DNA from: Microvirga sp. KLBC 81
Lineage (GTDB): Bacteria; Pseudomonadota; Alphaproteobacteria; Rhizobiales; Beijerinckiaceae
Length of the DNA: 64,000 nt
Reading direction: 5' to 3'
Assembly (NCBI RefSeq): GCF_003075415.1
Contig: NZ_QDAH01000002.1
Location: forward strand, 124,001-188,000
In this document: positions 1 to 8,828 of the stretch, one piece after another
Layout of the letters: each line of letters begins with the position of its first letter
Position numbering within the stretch: position 1 is the first letter of the stretch
Notes under the pieces: generated by a model
Seen by the model: only the letters and a program-made list of their open reading frames with translations
Told to the model about the DNA's origin: nothing
Databases searched by the model: none
Made by a program: the position numbers and the translations under genes

Positions 1-103
1 TTGGCACCACGATCTGGCGAACTTCCGCCGGGCCGGACAGGCGATCATCGGCCACGTGCAAAAATTCCCAAGTCCCGTCCAGACTGATGCGATTGTCCTG
101 CAT
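1..103 (-). CDS. Glycoside hydrolase family 2 protein, N-terminal fragment
   Basis: Only the first 34 codons lie in the window; the gene runs off the left edge. The minus strand reads ATG at 103, preceded by an AAGGAG ribosome binding site, then MQDNRISLDGTWEF and HVADD. The ISLDGTWEF stretch is the usual opening of the sugar-binding (jelly-roll) domain of GH2 enzymes such as beta-galactosidase, beta-glucuronidase and beta-mannosidase. The catalytic domain is outside the window, so substrate cannot be told. No signal peptide is visible, which suggests a cytoplasmic enzyme. Family call rests on a short motif only. Confidence 0.6.
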   Translation of the reverse strand, partial: MQDNRISLDGTWEFLHVADDRLSGPAEVRQIVVP

Positions 104-432
104 GATTTCTCCTTGAATCAGAGATTACCCAAGGGCACCCAAGACGGCGAAAAAATGGCTTCGGGCCGGGAGACGAAAGCCATGTCGGGGGGTGCGACAA
201 TCGATGCTTCCAACGCCTGCCCGAACCATCGACCCCTCGTCCCTGATACTGGTTAGTGGCCCGTCTCGAACAACGGCGAAACGCTGCATTGGATCCAGGG
301 GGAGGGTCTCTGAATGCGCGCTGGCGAAGTGCAGATGCTTGGCAGGAACCGCCCCCCGCATCTGGCGTTGCCCTGATAACGCCGAGCCTTGCTGCTCGCC
401 CTGAAAACCCATGCTTTCCAAAGAGGCTTGAG
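104..432. other. Intergenic region holding a stress-type promoter
   Basis: This 329-base gap separates the divergent GH2 gene and the 433 gene. Open frames here are short and lack ribosome binding sites. The one clear signal is the GGAAC-N16-CGTT promoter at 345-369, listed separately. Confidence 0.6.
345..369 (+). promoter_or_regulatory. EcfG-type general stress promoter (exact match)
   Basis: GGAAC at 345-349 and CGTT at 366-369 are separated by exactly 16 bases. This is the published consensus of EcfG-family sigma factors in the PhyR-NepR-EcfG general stress response of Alphaproteobacteria. It lies 63 bases before the ATG at 433. Function is inferred from the motif. Confidence 0.62.
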
Positions 433-723
433 ATGGCTCAACAAATTCCAGACGATCGTGCCCGCCAGGGTGCCTCCGGCCGCCCGGTTCTGGGCGTCTT
501 GCTCGGCTCGCTCCTGCTGCTCGCCGTCGCCGTGGGCGGATATCTGATTTGGGCAGGCGCGCAATCGCCCGATGATCCCGGTACGGACGCCGCTCGTTCG
601 GCCACAACCGGTTCGACCACCGGCTCTTCTGATGCCAACCCCACAAACCGGATCACGCCTGCAAACCCGGCTTATCCCGTGCCGGAGGCCAAGCCCTCGG
701 CCAACGAGCCGGCGCAGCGGTAA
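433..723 (+). CDS. Small single-pass membrane protein, putative stress-induced
   Basis: 96 residues, no recognised domain. Residues 1-17 are polar, about 18-42 form one hydrophobic helix (LGVLLGSLLLLAVAVGGYL), and the remaining half is a Ser/Thr/Pro/Ala-rich low-complexity tail, probably periplasmic. The ATG at 433 is chosen over an upstream in-frame start because it has an AAGAGG ribosome binding site and starts the conserved-looking MAQQIPDD. It stands alone between an EcfG-type promoter (345-369) and an intrinsic terminator (742-778), so it is probably a monocistronic general-stress gene. Function unknown. Confidence 0.7.
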   Translation: MAQQIPDDRARQGASGRPVLGVLLGSLLLLAVAVGGYLIWAGAQSPDDPGTDAARSATTGSTTGSSDANPTNRITPANPAYPVPEAKPSANEPAQR

Positions 724-741
724 AGGACAACATTCTTCGAG

Positions 742-778
742 AAAGCCTGGATGGCACCCGGTCACCCAGGCTTTTTTG
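742..778 (+). terminator. Intrinsic terminator
   Basis: AAGCCTGG (743-750) pairs with CCAGGCTT (766-773) and is followed by a run of T. It ends the 433 transcript and separates it from the channel gene at 865. Confidence 0.75.
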
Positions 779-864
779 TTGCGCTTCGGCTGCCCGGCGG
801 CGAGTTTTCGCCTTATTGATTCGCAAGTAACCAGCCCGCAAGGGAATGCGATAGGGCAGACTGA

Positions 865-3438
865 ATGACAGGGATTGGACTGAAGCGGCTCTTTTCCGCC
901 GTGATCATGGCGTGCGGCCTGACCACGGGAGGCCTGGCTCTGGCCCAGCAGGCGCAAACGCCACCCCGGGCTCAACCCCAGGCTCAAGCCCCTGCCGCAC
1001 CTCAGGCCCCCGCGCCTCAGCAACCGGCGCCGCCTCCGGCCGCAGCCCCTGATGCGCCCGCAGCAAGCGTCTCGGCTGAAACGAAAGCGGCCCGTGCCAA
1101 GCTCGATGGCTTCAAGGCGGATCTCGACCAGAAGGAGCTGGCGCTCCAGGGGCGCGTGCTGTCCGATGCGGAGCTGCAGAACCTGCGCCAGCAGATCGAG
1201 CCGATCATCTCCGACATCCGCACCGTCATCGACGAGCAGGCACCGAGGCTCGAGGCAAGCCGTCAGCGCCTCTCCCAGCTCGGGCCGAAGCCTGCCAGTG
1301 GCCAGCCCGAGGAAAGCGCCGATGTCGCCAGGGATCGCGCCGACCGTGAGGCCGCCGTTGCGGAGCTCGATGAAACCCAACGTCTCGGGCGCGCGCTTCT
1401 GGTCCAGGCCGAGCAGCTCAGTGCTCAGATCGGCGACTTGCGCCGCGCCGGGTTCGCGCGCGCCCTCTTCGAACAGAGTGATGGCCTCCTCAGCCCCAAC
1501 CTCTGGATGAACGTGATCCAGGCGATCCCGCGGGAGCTCAGAGCTCAGCGGATCGTGCTGTCCGACGCCTTCGACCAATTGCGGCGCAATGCGACCCTCG
1601 GCGTCCTTTTCTTCCTTGGACTGGCCATCGGCGCTGCCGTCGCGCTTTATATTGGCCGTCGTTCGATCGCCCCGCGTCTCGTCCGGCGCGATCCGGCGGT
1701 CACGGATCCTTTACGTCGGAGCCGCCTGATGGCTGCCGTCGGCGTTCTCGTGCTGGGCGCAGGTCCCGCCATTGCCGGAAGCTGGATCGTCTGGGTGGCC
1801 TTCGACTCTGCGGACATCGTCCCGCCGCGTCTGGAGCAGGTGGTGAGATCGCTGCTCGGCGGCCTCGCCTTCATTGCCTTCGTGCGTGCGCTCATCGATG
1901 CGATCCTTGCGCCGGATCATCCGTCGTGGCGCCTCATCCCGGTCCGGGACGCTTCCGCTGCGCGCATCATGCGCTTCTCCGTCACGCTCGCCACCGTCAT
2001 GGTCGTTGGCAAGGTGATCGAAGCCTTCAACAAGGCCATCGCCGCGGCCCTGCCGATCACGGTGATCACCAGAGCGGTTTTTGCACTGGCCATGGCTCTG
2101 CTCTTCGCGGAGTTGCTGCGCCGGTTTGCGTCTCGCGAAAGCCAGGATGAAGCTTGCCTCGGCCCTTATGTTCCGCAAGAGGTCGATATCGGCGGTCCGG
2201 TGCGAAGCCTCGGCTGGTTCGTCGTGGCTGTCGTCATCGGCAGCGTGCTGGGCGGCTACACGGCTCTTGCTTCCTTCATCGTCGAGCAGGCGGTCTCGAT
2301 CTCCACCATCATCGCCATGCTGATCCTCGGCATTGCGCTGGCCGATGAGTTCATCGGCGGGTCGCTACGTGGACAGAGCAGGCTTGCCACGACATTGCAG
2401 GCCAACACGGGTATCCGCCGCCGCTCCCTGGAACAGATTGGCGTGCTGGCGAGCGGCATCGCGCGGCTCGCGCTCATCGTCATCGCCATCCTGTTGGTCC
2501 TGCTGCCCTGGGGCATCGAATCCACGGATGTCATGAGTTCGCTGCGGGCCCTGTTCTTCGGCTTCAATGTCGGCGATGTCACGATCTCCCTGTCATCGAT
2601 CCTGATCGCGGCGCTGCTTTTCGCGGCTGGTTTCACGATCACGCGCATCATTCAGCGTTGGCTCGACAACACTTTCCTGCCGGCCACCGACCTCGATGCA
2701 GGCTTGCGCAACTCGATCCGCACGGCGGCGGGCTATGTGGGCGTCATCACGGCGGGCGTCGTTGCCTTCACCTATCTGGGCCTCAGCCTTGAGCGGCTGA
2801 CCATCGTCGCCGGCGCCCTGTCGGTCGGTATCGGTTTCGGTCTGCAATCCATCGTCAACAACTTCATCTCAGGCCTGATCCTGCTCTGGGAACGCCCGAT
2901 CCGTGTGGGCGATCTCGTGGTCGTAGGCGATGGCGAGGGCTATGTGCGCCGGATCAATGTCCGGTCCACGGAGATCCAGACCTTCGACCGCTCGACACTG
3001 ATCGTGCCGAATTCGAACCTGATCTCGGGCGTTGTGCGCAACCGCGTGCGCAACGACCGCGTCGGGCGCGTGCTCGTTTCGGTTCCCGTGCCACGCGCAA
3101 CCGATCCTGATTTGATGGCGGACATCATGCGCCGCGCGGCCCTGGCGCATCGCGAGGTGATGAGCGAACCCAATCCGCGCGTCCTCTTCAAGAAGGCGAC
3201 GGAGAACACGATCGACTTCGATCTCGTCTGCTTCGTGGACGACATCGACGCGGCAGCCCGCGTGTCGAGCGATATCTATTTCGAAATCTTCCGGGGCCTT
3301 CGGAAGGCGGGCATTGGCGTGCCTGCACCGAGCACGCCTGAGCCTGAGGAAGATGAGGCACCGAAGGCAGATGCATCCAAAAAGGGTGGGGAAGAGGATG
3401 AAACCTTAACCCTTCTCAAGGATAAATCGCCGGCATGA
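865..3438 (+). CDS. MscS-type mechanosensitive channel with DUF3772-like N-terminal domain
   Basis: 857 residues, much longer than E. coli MscS and comparable to the large MscK/MscM class. A signal peptide (about 1-27, ending ALAQ) is followed by a Pro/Ala/Gln-rich linker (28-70), a periplasmic alpha-helical region resembling DUF3772 (about 75-205), a series of membrane helices (about 245-600) and the MscS pore and beta domain (about 615-800). The pore helix carries the Gly/Ala-rich segment AGALSVGIGFGLQSIVNNF, followed by ERPIRVGD and VPNSNLIS, all typical of MscS. The acidic, Lys-rich tail is cytoplasmic. It overlaps the next gene by 4 bases, so the two are translationally coupled. Expected role: release of solutes on hypo-osmotic shock. 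Confidence 0.9.
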   Translation: MTGIGLKRLFSAVIMACGLTTGGLALAQQAQTPPRAQPQAQAPAAPQAPAPQQPAPPPAAAPDAPAASVSAETKAARAKLDGFKADLDQKELALQGRVLSDAELQNLRQQIEPIISDIRTVIDEQAPRLEASRQRLSQLGPKPASGQPEESADVARDRADREAAVAELDETQRLGRALLVQAEQLSAQIGDLRRAGFARALFEQSDGLLSPNLWMNVIQAIPRELRAQRIVLSDAFDQLRRNATLGVLFFLGLAIGAAVALYIGRRSIAPRLVRRDPAVTDPLRRSRLMAAVGVLVLGAGPAIAGSWIVWVAFDSADIVPPRLEQVVRSLLGGLAFIAFVRALIDAILAPDHPSWRLIPVRDASAARIMRFSVTLATVMVVGKVIEAFNKAIAAALPITVITRAVFALAMALLFAELLRRFASRESQDEACLGPYVPQEVDIGGPVRSLGWFVVAVVIGSVLGGYTALASFIVEQAVSISTIIAMLILGIALADEFIGGSLRGQSRLATTLQANTGIRRRSLEQIGVLASGIARLALIVIAILLVLLPWGIESTDVMSSLRALFFGFNVGDVTISLSSILIAALLFAAGFTITRIIQRWLDNTFLPATDLDAGLRNSIRTAAGYVGVITAGVVAFTYLGLSLERLTIVAGALSVGIGFGLQSIVNNFISGLILLWERPIRVGDLVVVGDGEGYVRRINVRSTEIQTFDRSTLIVPNSNLISGVVRNRVRNDRVGRVLVSVPVPRATDPDLMADIMRRAALAHREVMSEPNPRVLFKKATENTIDFDLVCFVDDIDAAARVSSDIYFEIFRGLRKAGIGVPAPSTPEPEEDEAPKADASKKGGEEDETLTLLKDKSPA

Positions 3439-3932
3439 AAAGCCTCATCTGTTCAAGCCTTGCCGCGCTCGTCCTGGCGGGATGCCAGTCCGATCAGCGC
3501 CAAGCCCGCTCGCAGACGCCGAGCTTCTATGCCTCCATGGCCAATTCAGGCGCTGTCGTGGATGCAGCCATGGCGCGGGACATGATCGGAGCCTATCGCC
3601 GCAACAATGGTCTGGGGCCGCTGGTTCTCGATCCCGAGTTGCAGGCGGCTGCGCAGGCAGAGGCAGACGCGATGGCGGCTGCCGACAGGCCGATTTCCGC
3701 CGATGCCTTCAAGAGCCGCCTGTCTTCGGCGGGCTATGTCGCACCGGCGGCCAATCTCTCGGCGGGTTACCACACGCTTGCCGAAGCCTTCTCCGGGTGG
3801 CGCGAGAGCCCGCAGCACAACCGGGTGCTGTTGGATTCCAAGGCTACGAAGATCGGCATCGCCACGGCCTATACGCCCAATTCCAAGTACAAGGTCTATT
3901 GGGCGCTCGTGGTCGCGGCGGACAGGCGCTGA
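3435..3932 (+). CDS. CAP (SCP/PR1-like) domain lipoprotein
   Basis: 165 residues. A lipobox (LVLAGC, Cys about residue 17) marks it as a lipoprotein. The rest is a compact bacterial CAP/SCP domain: helix with MIGAYRRNNGLGPLVLD, then FSGWRESPQHNRVLLD and a C-terminal strand YKVYWALVVA. The ATG overlaps the stop of the upstream channel (ATGA), so it is the second gene of a two-gene unit. CAP proteins are secreted or envelope proteins of diverse function; none can be assigned here. Confidence 0.85.
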   Translation: MKSLICSSLAALVLAGCQSDQRQARSQTPSFYASMANSGAVVDAAMARDMIGAYRRNNGLGPLVLDPELQAAAQAEADAMAAADRPISADAFKSRLSSAGYVAPAANLSAGYHTLAEAFSGWRESPQHNRVLLDSKATKIGIATAYTPNSKYKVYWALVVAADRR

Positions 3933-4054
3933 TCCGAGGTTTCGCCTGATTGAAAGGCCTAGCCGTTCTGTCGCGGTTCGGAACTTAAACAGAAGCGTAG
4001 CTCTTTAGTTTCCAGCACCAGTATCGGCGCGGAAAGAGTACGCTTTTAGGGACC

Positions 4055-6025
4055 ATGCCGGACTTTGATCCCAAATTGGGCAAACAAATGCCCCCGCCTC
4101 CCGCAACAGGGGGCGATCAGGAGGTCGGTCCCGGTCAGGAGAAGACTCTGGCGAAGGAGGCGGCTCACGCTGCTGCCCATCAGCCGGAGGTGCATCAAGG
4201 CCCTGAACCTGCACATGAGCATCGTCCCAGCATTAGACGAGAGCTGTTTCTGTTATTTCGAGACATGTTCCGGAACCGGAAGGGCTGGCCGATGCTGCGG
4301 CTCGCCATCGCCATTGTCGTCGTTCTGATCGGCAACATGATTGGACAGGTGCGCCTGAACCAGTGGAACGGCGCCTTCTTCGATGCAGTGGAGAAGCGCG
4401 ATGCATCCGCTTTCTTTCACCAGCTTCTCGTTTTTCTCGTCATCGTCGCCGCGCTGCTTGCGTTGGTTGTGGGGCAGACATGGCTGCAGGAGCGGCTGAA
4501 GATCCGCTTAAGGCAGCGCCTCACACAGGTTCTGCTCGATCTCTGGCTCAAGCCCAACCGCGCCTATCAGCTCGGCTTCATGGGAGAGGCGAGCCGCCAG
4601 CCCGATCAGCGCCTGCAGGAGGATTGTCGCCTGTTCTCCGAGCTGTCGACGGAGCTTGGCGTTGGCATGCTTCAGGCCTTTCTCCTGCTCGTCAGCTTCA
4701 TCGGCGTCTTGTGGGCGCTCTCTGGCACGACGACCTTCGTCATCAGCGGCAACGAGATCTCGATCCCCGGTTACATGGTGTGGGTTGCGATCGGCTATGC
4801 GGGCATCGGCTCCGGACTCACCTGGCTCGTCGGGCGTCCATTGATCCGCCTCAACACGCTGCGCTATGCGCGCGAAGCCGACCTGCGCTTCGCGCTCGTG
4901 CGGGTGAATGAGAGTTCGGAGAGCGTTTCCCTGTACAACGGCGAGAATGACGAGCGGCGCAGCCTCGATGAATTCGTAGAGGCGGTTCTCAAGGCAACAC
5001 GCCGCCTCTCGGGGGCTCTTGCCCGCCTTACCTGGATCACATCGGGCTACGGATGGGTCGCGATCGTGGTTCCGATCATCGCCGCCGCGCCGGGCTATTT
5101 CAGTGGGCGGTTGTCTTTCGGCGGCATGATGATGGTGGTCGGGGCGTTCAATCAGGTGCAGGCAGCGCTGCGTTACTTCGTCGATAACTTCCCGAAGATT
5201 GCCGATTGGCGCTCGGCGGTGCTGCGCGTCGCCACCTTCCGCCAAGCGGCCATCGACTTGGAAGAGGTCACGGCCCAGAACGGCAAGATCGATATTCAGC
5301 CGCACCCGAAAGGTTGGCTCAGCTTCGAGGGAGTGTCCATTGCCTTGAGTGACGGCAGCATTCTCATCGAGGATGCGACGGCGGAGATCCAGCCCGGCGA
5401 GCGGGTTCTGATCATGGGAGAATCCGGGGCCGGCAAAAGCACGCTCTTTAGAGCGATCTCCGGTCTCTGGCCCTGGGGTTCGGGCACGATCCGCATCCCT
5501 CCCGGCAACGAGATGATGTTCCTGCCGCAGCGTCCCTATCTGCCGCTCGGAACGCTCAGGGCCGCGCTCAGCTATCCGGCCTCGCCCGAGACCTTCGGCG
5601 ATGCGGATATCCGCGGCGCCCTGGAGCGCTGCGGCCTGGGCGAATTTTTGGACATGCTCGACAAGCACGAGCGCTGGGATAAGACCCTCTCTCTCGGCCA
5701 GCAGCAGCGCGTCGCCTTCGCCCGCGTTCTGCTGCACAAGCCGCGATGGGTGTTCATGGACGAGGCCACCTCCGCCCTCGATGAGGAGAACCAGGCCTCC
5801 ATGCTGTCCCTGTTCGATGAAGAACTGAAGGGCGCGACCGTCATGTCCATAGGGCACCGTCCGGGCCTTGAGGAGTTCCATACGCGGACCCTCCACATCC
5901 GGAAGACGGAGGAGGGCGCTATCCTCCTGCCCAAGCCTCGGCTTCATCGGGCGGGGCATCCACGCAAGAAGTGGCTGGGTGGATTCCGCAGACGTTTCAG
6001 GAAGCTCAAGCCGGAGAATGCATGA
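4055..6025 (+). CDS. ABC transporter, fused permease and ATPase, SbmA/BacA-related (YddA/BclA-like)
   Basis: 656 residues. A charged, Pro-rich leader (about 1-65) precedes a permease domain of the SbmA/BacA type (about 80-400) and a C-terminal ATPase (about 415-620). The ATPase has Walker A GESGAGKST, signature LSLGQQQRVAFARVL and Walker [14 protein letters not shown]. This arrangement is that of YddA and of rhizobial BclA, which carries peptides across the inner membrane; the substrate here is unknown. The leader lacks a signal peptide. It reads in the same direction as the flanking genes, with 122 bases before it. Confidence 0.85.
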   Translation: MPDFDPKLGKQMPPPPATGGDQEVGPGQEKTLAKEAAHAAAHQPEVHQGPEPAHEHRPSIRRELFLLFRDMFRNRKGWPMLRLAIAIVVVLIGNMIGQVRLNQWNGAFFDAVEKRDASAFFHQLLVFLVIVAALLALVVGQTWLQERLKIRLRQRLTQVLLDLWLKPNRAYQLGFMGEASRQPDQRLQEDCRLFSELSTELGVGMLQAFLLLVSFIGVLWALSGTTTFVISGNEISIPGYMVWVAIGYAGIGSGLTWLVGRPLIRLNTLRYAREADLRFALVRVNESSESVSLYNGENDERRSLDEFVEAVLKATRRLSGALARLTWITSGYGWVAIVVPIIAAAPGYFSGRLSFGGMMMVVGAFNQVQAALRYFVDNFPKIADWRSAVLRVATFRQAAIDLEEVTAQNGKIDIQPHPKGWLSFEGVSIALSDGSILIEDATAEIQPGERVLIMGESGAGKSTLFRAISGLWPWGSGTIRIPPGNEMMFLPQRPYLPLGTLRAALSYPASPETFGDADIRGALERCGLGEFLDMLDKHERWDKTLSLGQQQRVAFARVLLHKPRWVFMDEATSALDEENQASMLSLFDEELKGATVMSIGHRPGLEEFHTRTLHIRKTEEGAILLPKPRLHRAGHPRKKWLGGFRRRFRKLKPENA

Positions 6026-6134
6026 GGTGCACCATGCAGGCCCACCTTGGCATTGTGAAAAAACAAGGCTACGAAACTCTCTATCAGGAGCGGAGTTCTC
6101 CCTATGAGCTTCGCCATGGTTGCAGGTCGATCCC

Positions 6135-7937
6135 ATGCGGCTGATCAGGCTATATGTGCGCGTTCTGGGCCAACTCGGGTCTGACCTGAAGGTTGGCGCC
6201 CTCTTGGCTCTGGCCAACGTCGCCTTGGCGATTTCGGCCTTTGCCGAGCCGATCCTGTTCGGCCGTATCATCGACGTTCTCACCCGCGCACAGATCCCGG
6301 GCTCACCTCCCGTCACGTTTTCGGTGCTCATGCCCTTGATCGTCGCTTGGGTGGCCTTCGGTCTTTTCTCCATCGGTGCGGGCGCCCTCGTCGCACTTCA
6401 CGCAGACCGGCTGGCCCATCGCCGTCGTCTTGCCGTTATCGCCGATTACTTCGAGCACGTCCTCGAATTGCCACTTGCCTTTCACACCTCGACCCATTCG
6501 GGCCGTGTTCTGAAGGTGATGCTTGAAGGCTCGAGCGGCATGTCCTGGCTCTGGCTCGGCTTCTTCCGGGAGCATCTGTCGGCACTCATCGCCCTTGTGG
6601 TGTTGTTGCCCCTCACCGTGTTTCTCAACTGGCGCCTTGGGCTTCTGCTCGTCGCACTCGTGACTGTCTTCGCAGTGCTCACCGCCATCGTGTTGCGCAA
6701 GACCGAAACCCTGCAGGGATCCGTCGAGCGTTACCATTCGAGCCTAGCCGAACACGCTTCTGACGCTCTTGGCAACGTGCCGGTCATCCAGTCTTTCACG
6801 CGCATCGAGGCGGAGAGCCGTTCGCTGCGGACGATCATCCATCAATTGCTGCAGGCGCAGAACCCGGTTCTGTCTTGGTGGGCGCTGGCTTCCGTGGCGT
6901 CTCGTGCGTCGGCTACCATCACGGTGACCGCCATCTTCCTGCTCGGAACATGGCTGCATCTCAACGGTTTGGCGACCATCGGCGAGATCGTCATGTTCAT
7001 GAGCATGGCCACGATGCTCATCGGACGCCTGGAACAGGCCGTGAGCTTCATCAATCAGCTCTTCATGCAGGCACCGAAGCTGCAGGAATTCTTCGAGATT
7101 CTCGATACGACGCCTGCCGTGCACGACCGTGCCAACGCCAAAGCGGTTGCTCGCTTCAAGGGCGAAGTCGCGTTCGACAATGTAAGCTTCTCCTACGACG
7201 GCAAGCGGGCCGCCGTGCAGGACGTGACCTTCGCGATCCATCCGGGCGAGAGCGTGGCGCTGGTGGGTGCAACAGGCTCCGGCAAGTCGACGACACTTGG
7301 ATTGTTGCACCGGGCCTTCGATCCGCAATCCGGCAGCATCCGCATCGATGGTGACGACATCCGCGATCTGACTCTCGCTTCGCTTCGCCGCAATATCGGC
7401 GTCGTGTTCCAAGAGCCGATGCTCTTTGCCCGCACGATCCGCGAGAATCTGCAGGTCGGCCGCCCCAATGCCACGGACGCGGAAATGATCGAAGCGCTGG
7501 AGCGCGCACAAGCCATTGAGTTCATCTCCCGTCAGGCGGAAGGGCTCGATACGGTGATCGGCGAGCGCGGGCGCTCGCTCTCCGGCGGCGAACGCCAGCG
7601 CCTGTCGATTGCACGTGCGCTGTTGAAGAACCCGCCGATCCTCATTCTCGACGAGGCGACGAGCGCGCTGGATGCTGCCACCGAGCGGAAGCTGCAGCGG
7701 GCGCTCGATGAGGTGATGAAAGGTCGCACGACCTTCGTGATCGCGCATCGCCTTGCCACGATCCGCAACGCCAACCGCATTCTCGTCTTCGATCACGGGC
7801 GCGTGATCGAAACCGGCACCTTCGATGAACTCGTGGCAAAGGGCGGGCGCTTTGCCGAGCTCGCCCGTGCGCAGTTCATGGCGACGGACGAATCCACCGT
7901 ACAGGTGGTGCGAGAAGCCGTCGCTGCTGAGGCCTGA
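6135..7937 (+). CDS. ndvA: Cyclic beta-1,2-glucan ABC exporter, NdvA-like
   Basis: 600 residues from the ATG at 6135; a TTG five codons earlier is possible but does not fit the family N-terminus. The N-terminal half is a six-helix ABC exporter membrane domain containing [12 protein letters not shown] and [10 protein letters not shown], both characteristic of NdvA/ChvA. The C-terminal half has Walker [10 protein letters not shown], signature LSGGERQR, Walker [13 protein letters not shown] and the switch histidine in VIAHRLAT. NdvA exports cyclic beta-1,2-glucan to the periplasm, where it acts in hypo-osmotic adaptation and, in rhizobia, host interaction. The synthase gene ndvB is not in the window. 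Family assignment is good; the substrate is inferred. Confidence 0.82.
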   Translation: MRLIRLYVRVLGQLGSDLKVGALLALANVALAISAFAEPILFGRIIDVLTRAQIPGSPPVTFSVLMPLIVAWVAFGLFSIGAGALVALHADRLAHRRRLAVIADYFEHVLELPLAFHTSTHSGRVLKVMLEGSSGMSWLWLGFFREHLSALIALVVLLPLTVFLNWRLGLLLVALVTVFAVLTAIVLRKTETLQGSVERYHSSLAEHASDALGNVPVIQSFTRIEAESRSLRTIIHQLLQAQNPVLSWWALASVASRASATITVTAIFLLGTWLHLNGLATIGEIVMFMSMATMLIGRLEQAVSFINQLFMQAPKLQEFFEILDTTPAVHDRANAKAVARFKGEVAFDNVSFSYDGKRAAVQDVTFAIHPGESVALVGATGSGKSTTLGLLHRAFDPQSGSIRIDGDDIRDLTLASLRRNIGVVFQEPMLFARTIRENLQVGRPNATDAEMIEALERAQAIEFISRQAEGLDTVIGERGRSLSGGERQRLSIARALLKNPPILILDEATSALDAATERKLQRALDEVMKGRTTFVIAHRLATIRNANRILVFDHGRVIETGTFDELVAKGGRFAELARAQFMATDESTVQVVREAVAAEA

Positions 7938-7951
7938 GTTCGACGCGGATC

Positions 7952-8824
7952 ATGGCGCAGGCCACCGACCCTCGCACCACCGGCATACACCTTCAGGCCA
8001 ACGGCATCACGCTTCACTGCATCGAGACCGGACCGAAGGATGGGCCTCTTGTCATTCTGCTGCATGGGTTCCCGGAATTCTGGTGGGGTTGGCGCCATCA
8101 AATCGAACCGCTGGCGAATGCGGGCTTTCGCGTCCTCGTGCCGGATCAGCGCGGCTATAATCTCAGCGACAAGCCGGAAGGCCGCTGGGCTTATGATCTC
8201 GATACGCTGGCGAAGGATGTCGTGGCTTTAAGCGAGACGCTCGGATACAGCCAATGTTCGCTCGTCGGCCACGATTGGGGCGGCCTTGTCGCCTGGTGGG
8301 CGGCGTCGCGGCATCCGGAGCGGATCGAGCGGCTCATCGCCATCAACGCCCCGCATCCCGCTGTTGCGGGCGCTTACATGCGCCGTCATCCCAGCCAGAT
8401 GCTGCGAAGCTCGTATATCGGGTTCTTTCAGCTGCCTTATCTTCCTGAGGCTCTCTTCTCGGCCAACGAGTACCGTGCATTGAAGCGTGCGCTCCTGCGC
8501 ACGAGCCGGACCGGCACGTTCTCGGAAAAGGATTTGGTAGAATACAAGAGAGCGTGGTCGCAGTCCGGTGCGCTCACAGGCATGCTGAACTGGTATCGTG
8601 CGTTGCCACTCAAGCCTCCTCGTGCCTTCTCGGAGAAGCTCTCCATGCCAGTGCTCGCGATCTGGGGCATGCAGGACTGGTCTCTGGAGTTCGGTCTCTG
8701 CGAGGAAAGCCTGGCCCTGTGCACCCGCGGCGAAGCGCTGCGTTTCGAGAAGGCCACTCATTGGGTGCACCTGGAAGAGGCGGACGCCGTCAATCGGGCG
8801 CTCTTCGGCTTCCTGAAAGCTTGA
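7952..8824 (+). CDS. Alpha/beta hydrolase, epoxide-hydrolase-like
   Basis: 290 residues, full length for the family. The oxyanion motif HGFPEFWWGW (about residues 33-42), the nucleophile elbow VGHDWGG with an Asp nucleophile (about residue 107), and the late histidine in ATHWVHLEEAD (about 270) match epoxide hydrolases and haloalkane dehalogenases. An Asp rather than Ser nucleophile favours epoxide or C-halogen hydrolysis. It starts 14 bases after ndvA and probably shares its transcript. Natural substrate unknown. Confidence 0.85.
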   Translation: MAQATDPRTTGIHLQANGITLHCIETGPKDGPLVILLHGFPEFWWGWRHQIEPLANAGFRVLVPDQRGYNLSDKPEGRWAYDLDTLAKDVVALSETLGYSQCSLVGHDWGGLVAWWAASRHPERIERLIAINAPHPAVAGAYMRRHPSQMLRSSYIGFFQLPYLPEALFSANEYRALKRALLRTSRTGTFSEKDLVEYKRAWSQSGALTGMLNWYRALPLKPPRAFSEKLSMPVLAIWGMQDWSLEFGLCEESLALCTRGEALRFEKATHWVHLEEADAVNRALFGFLKA

Positions 8825-8828
8825 CCGC

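Noticed and set aside
4508-6373. Minus-strand 621-codon frame opposite the ABC transporter
   Set aside because: Overlaps an intact ABC gene with all ATPase motifs; no start signals or family.
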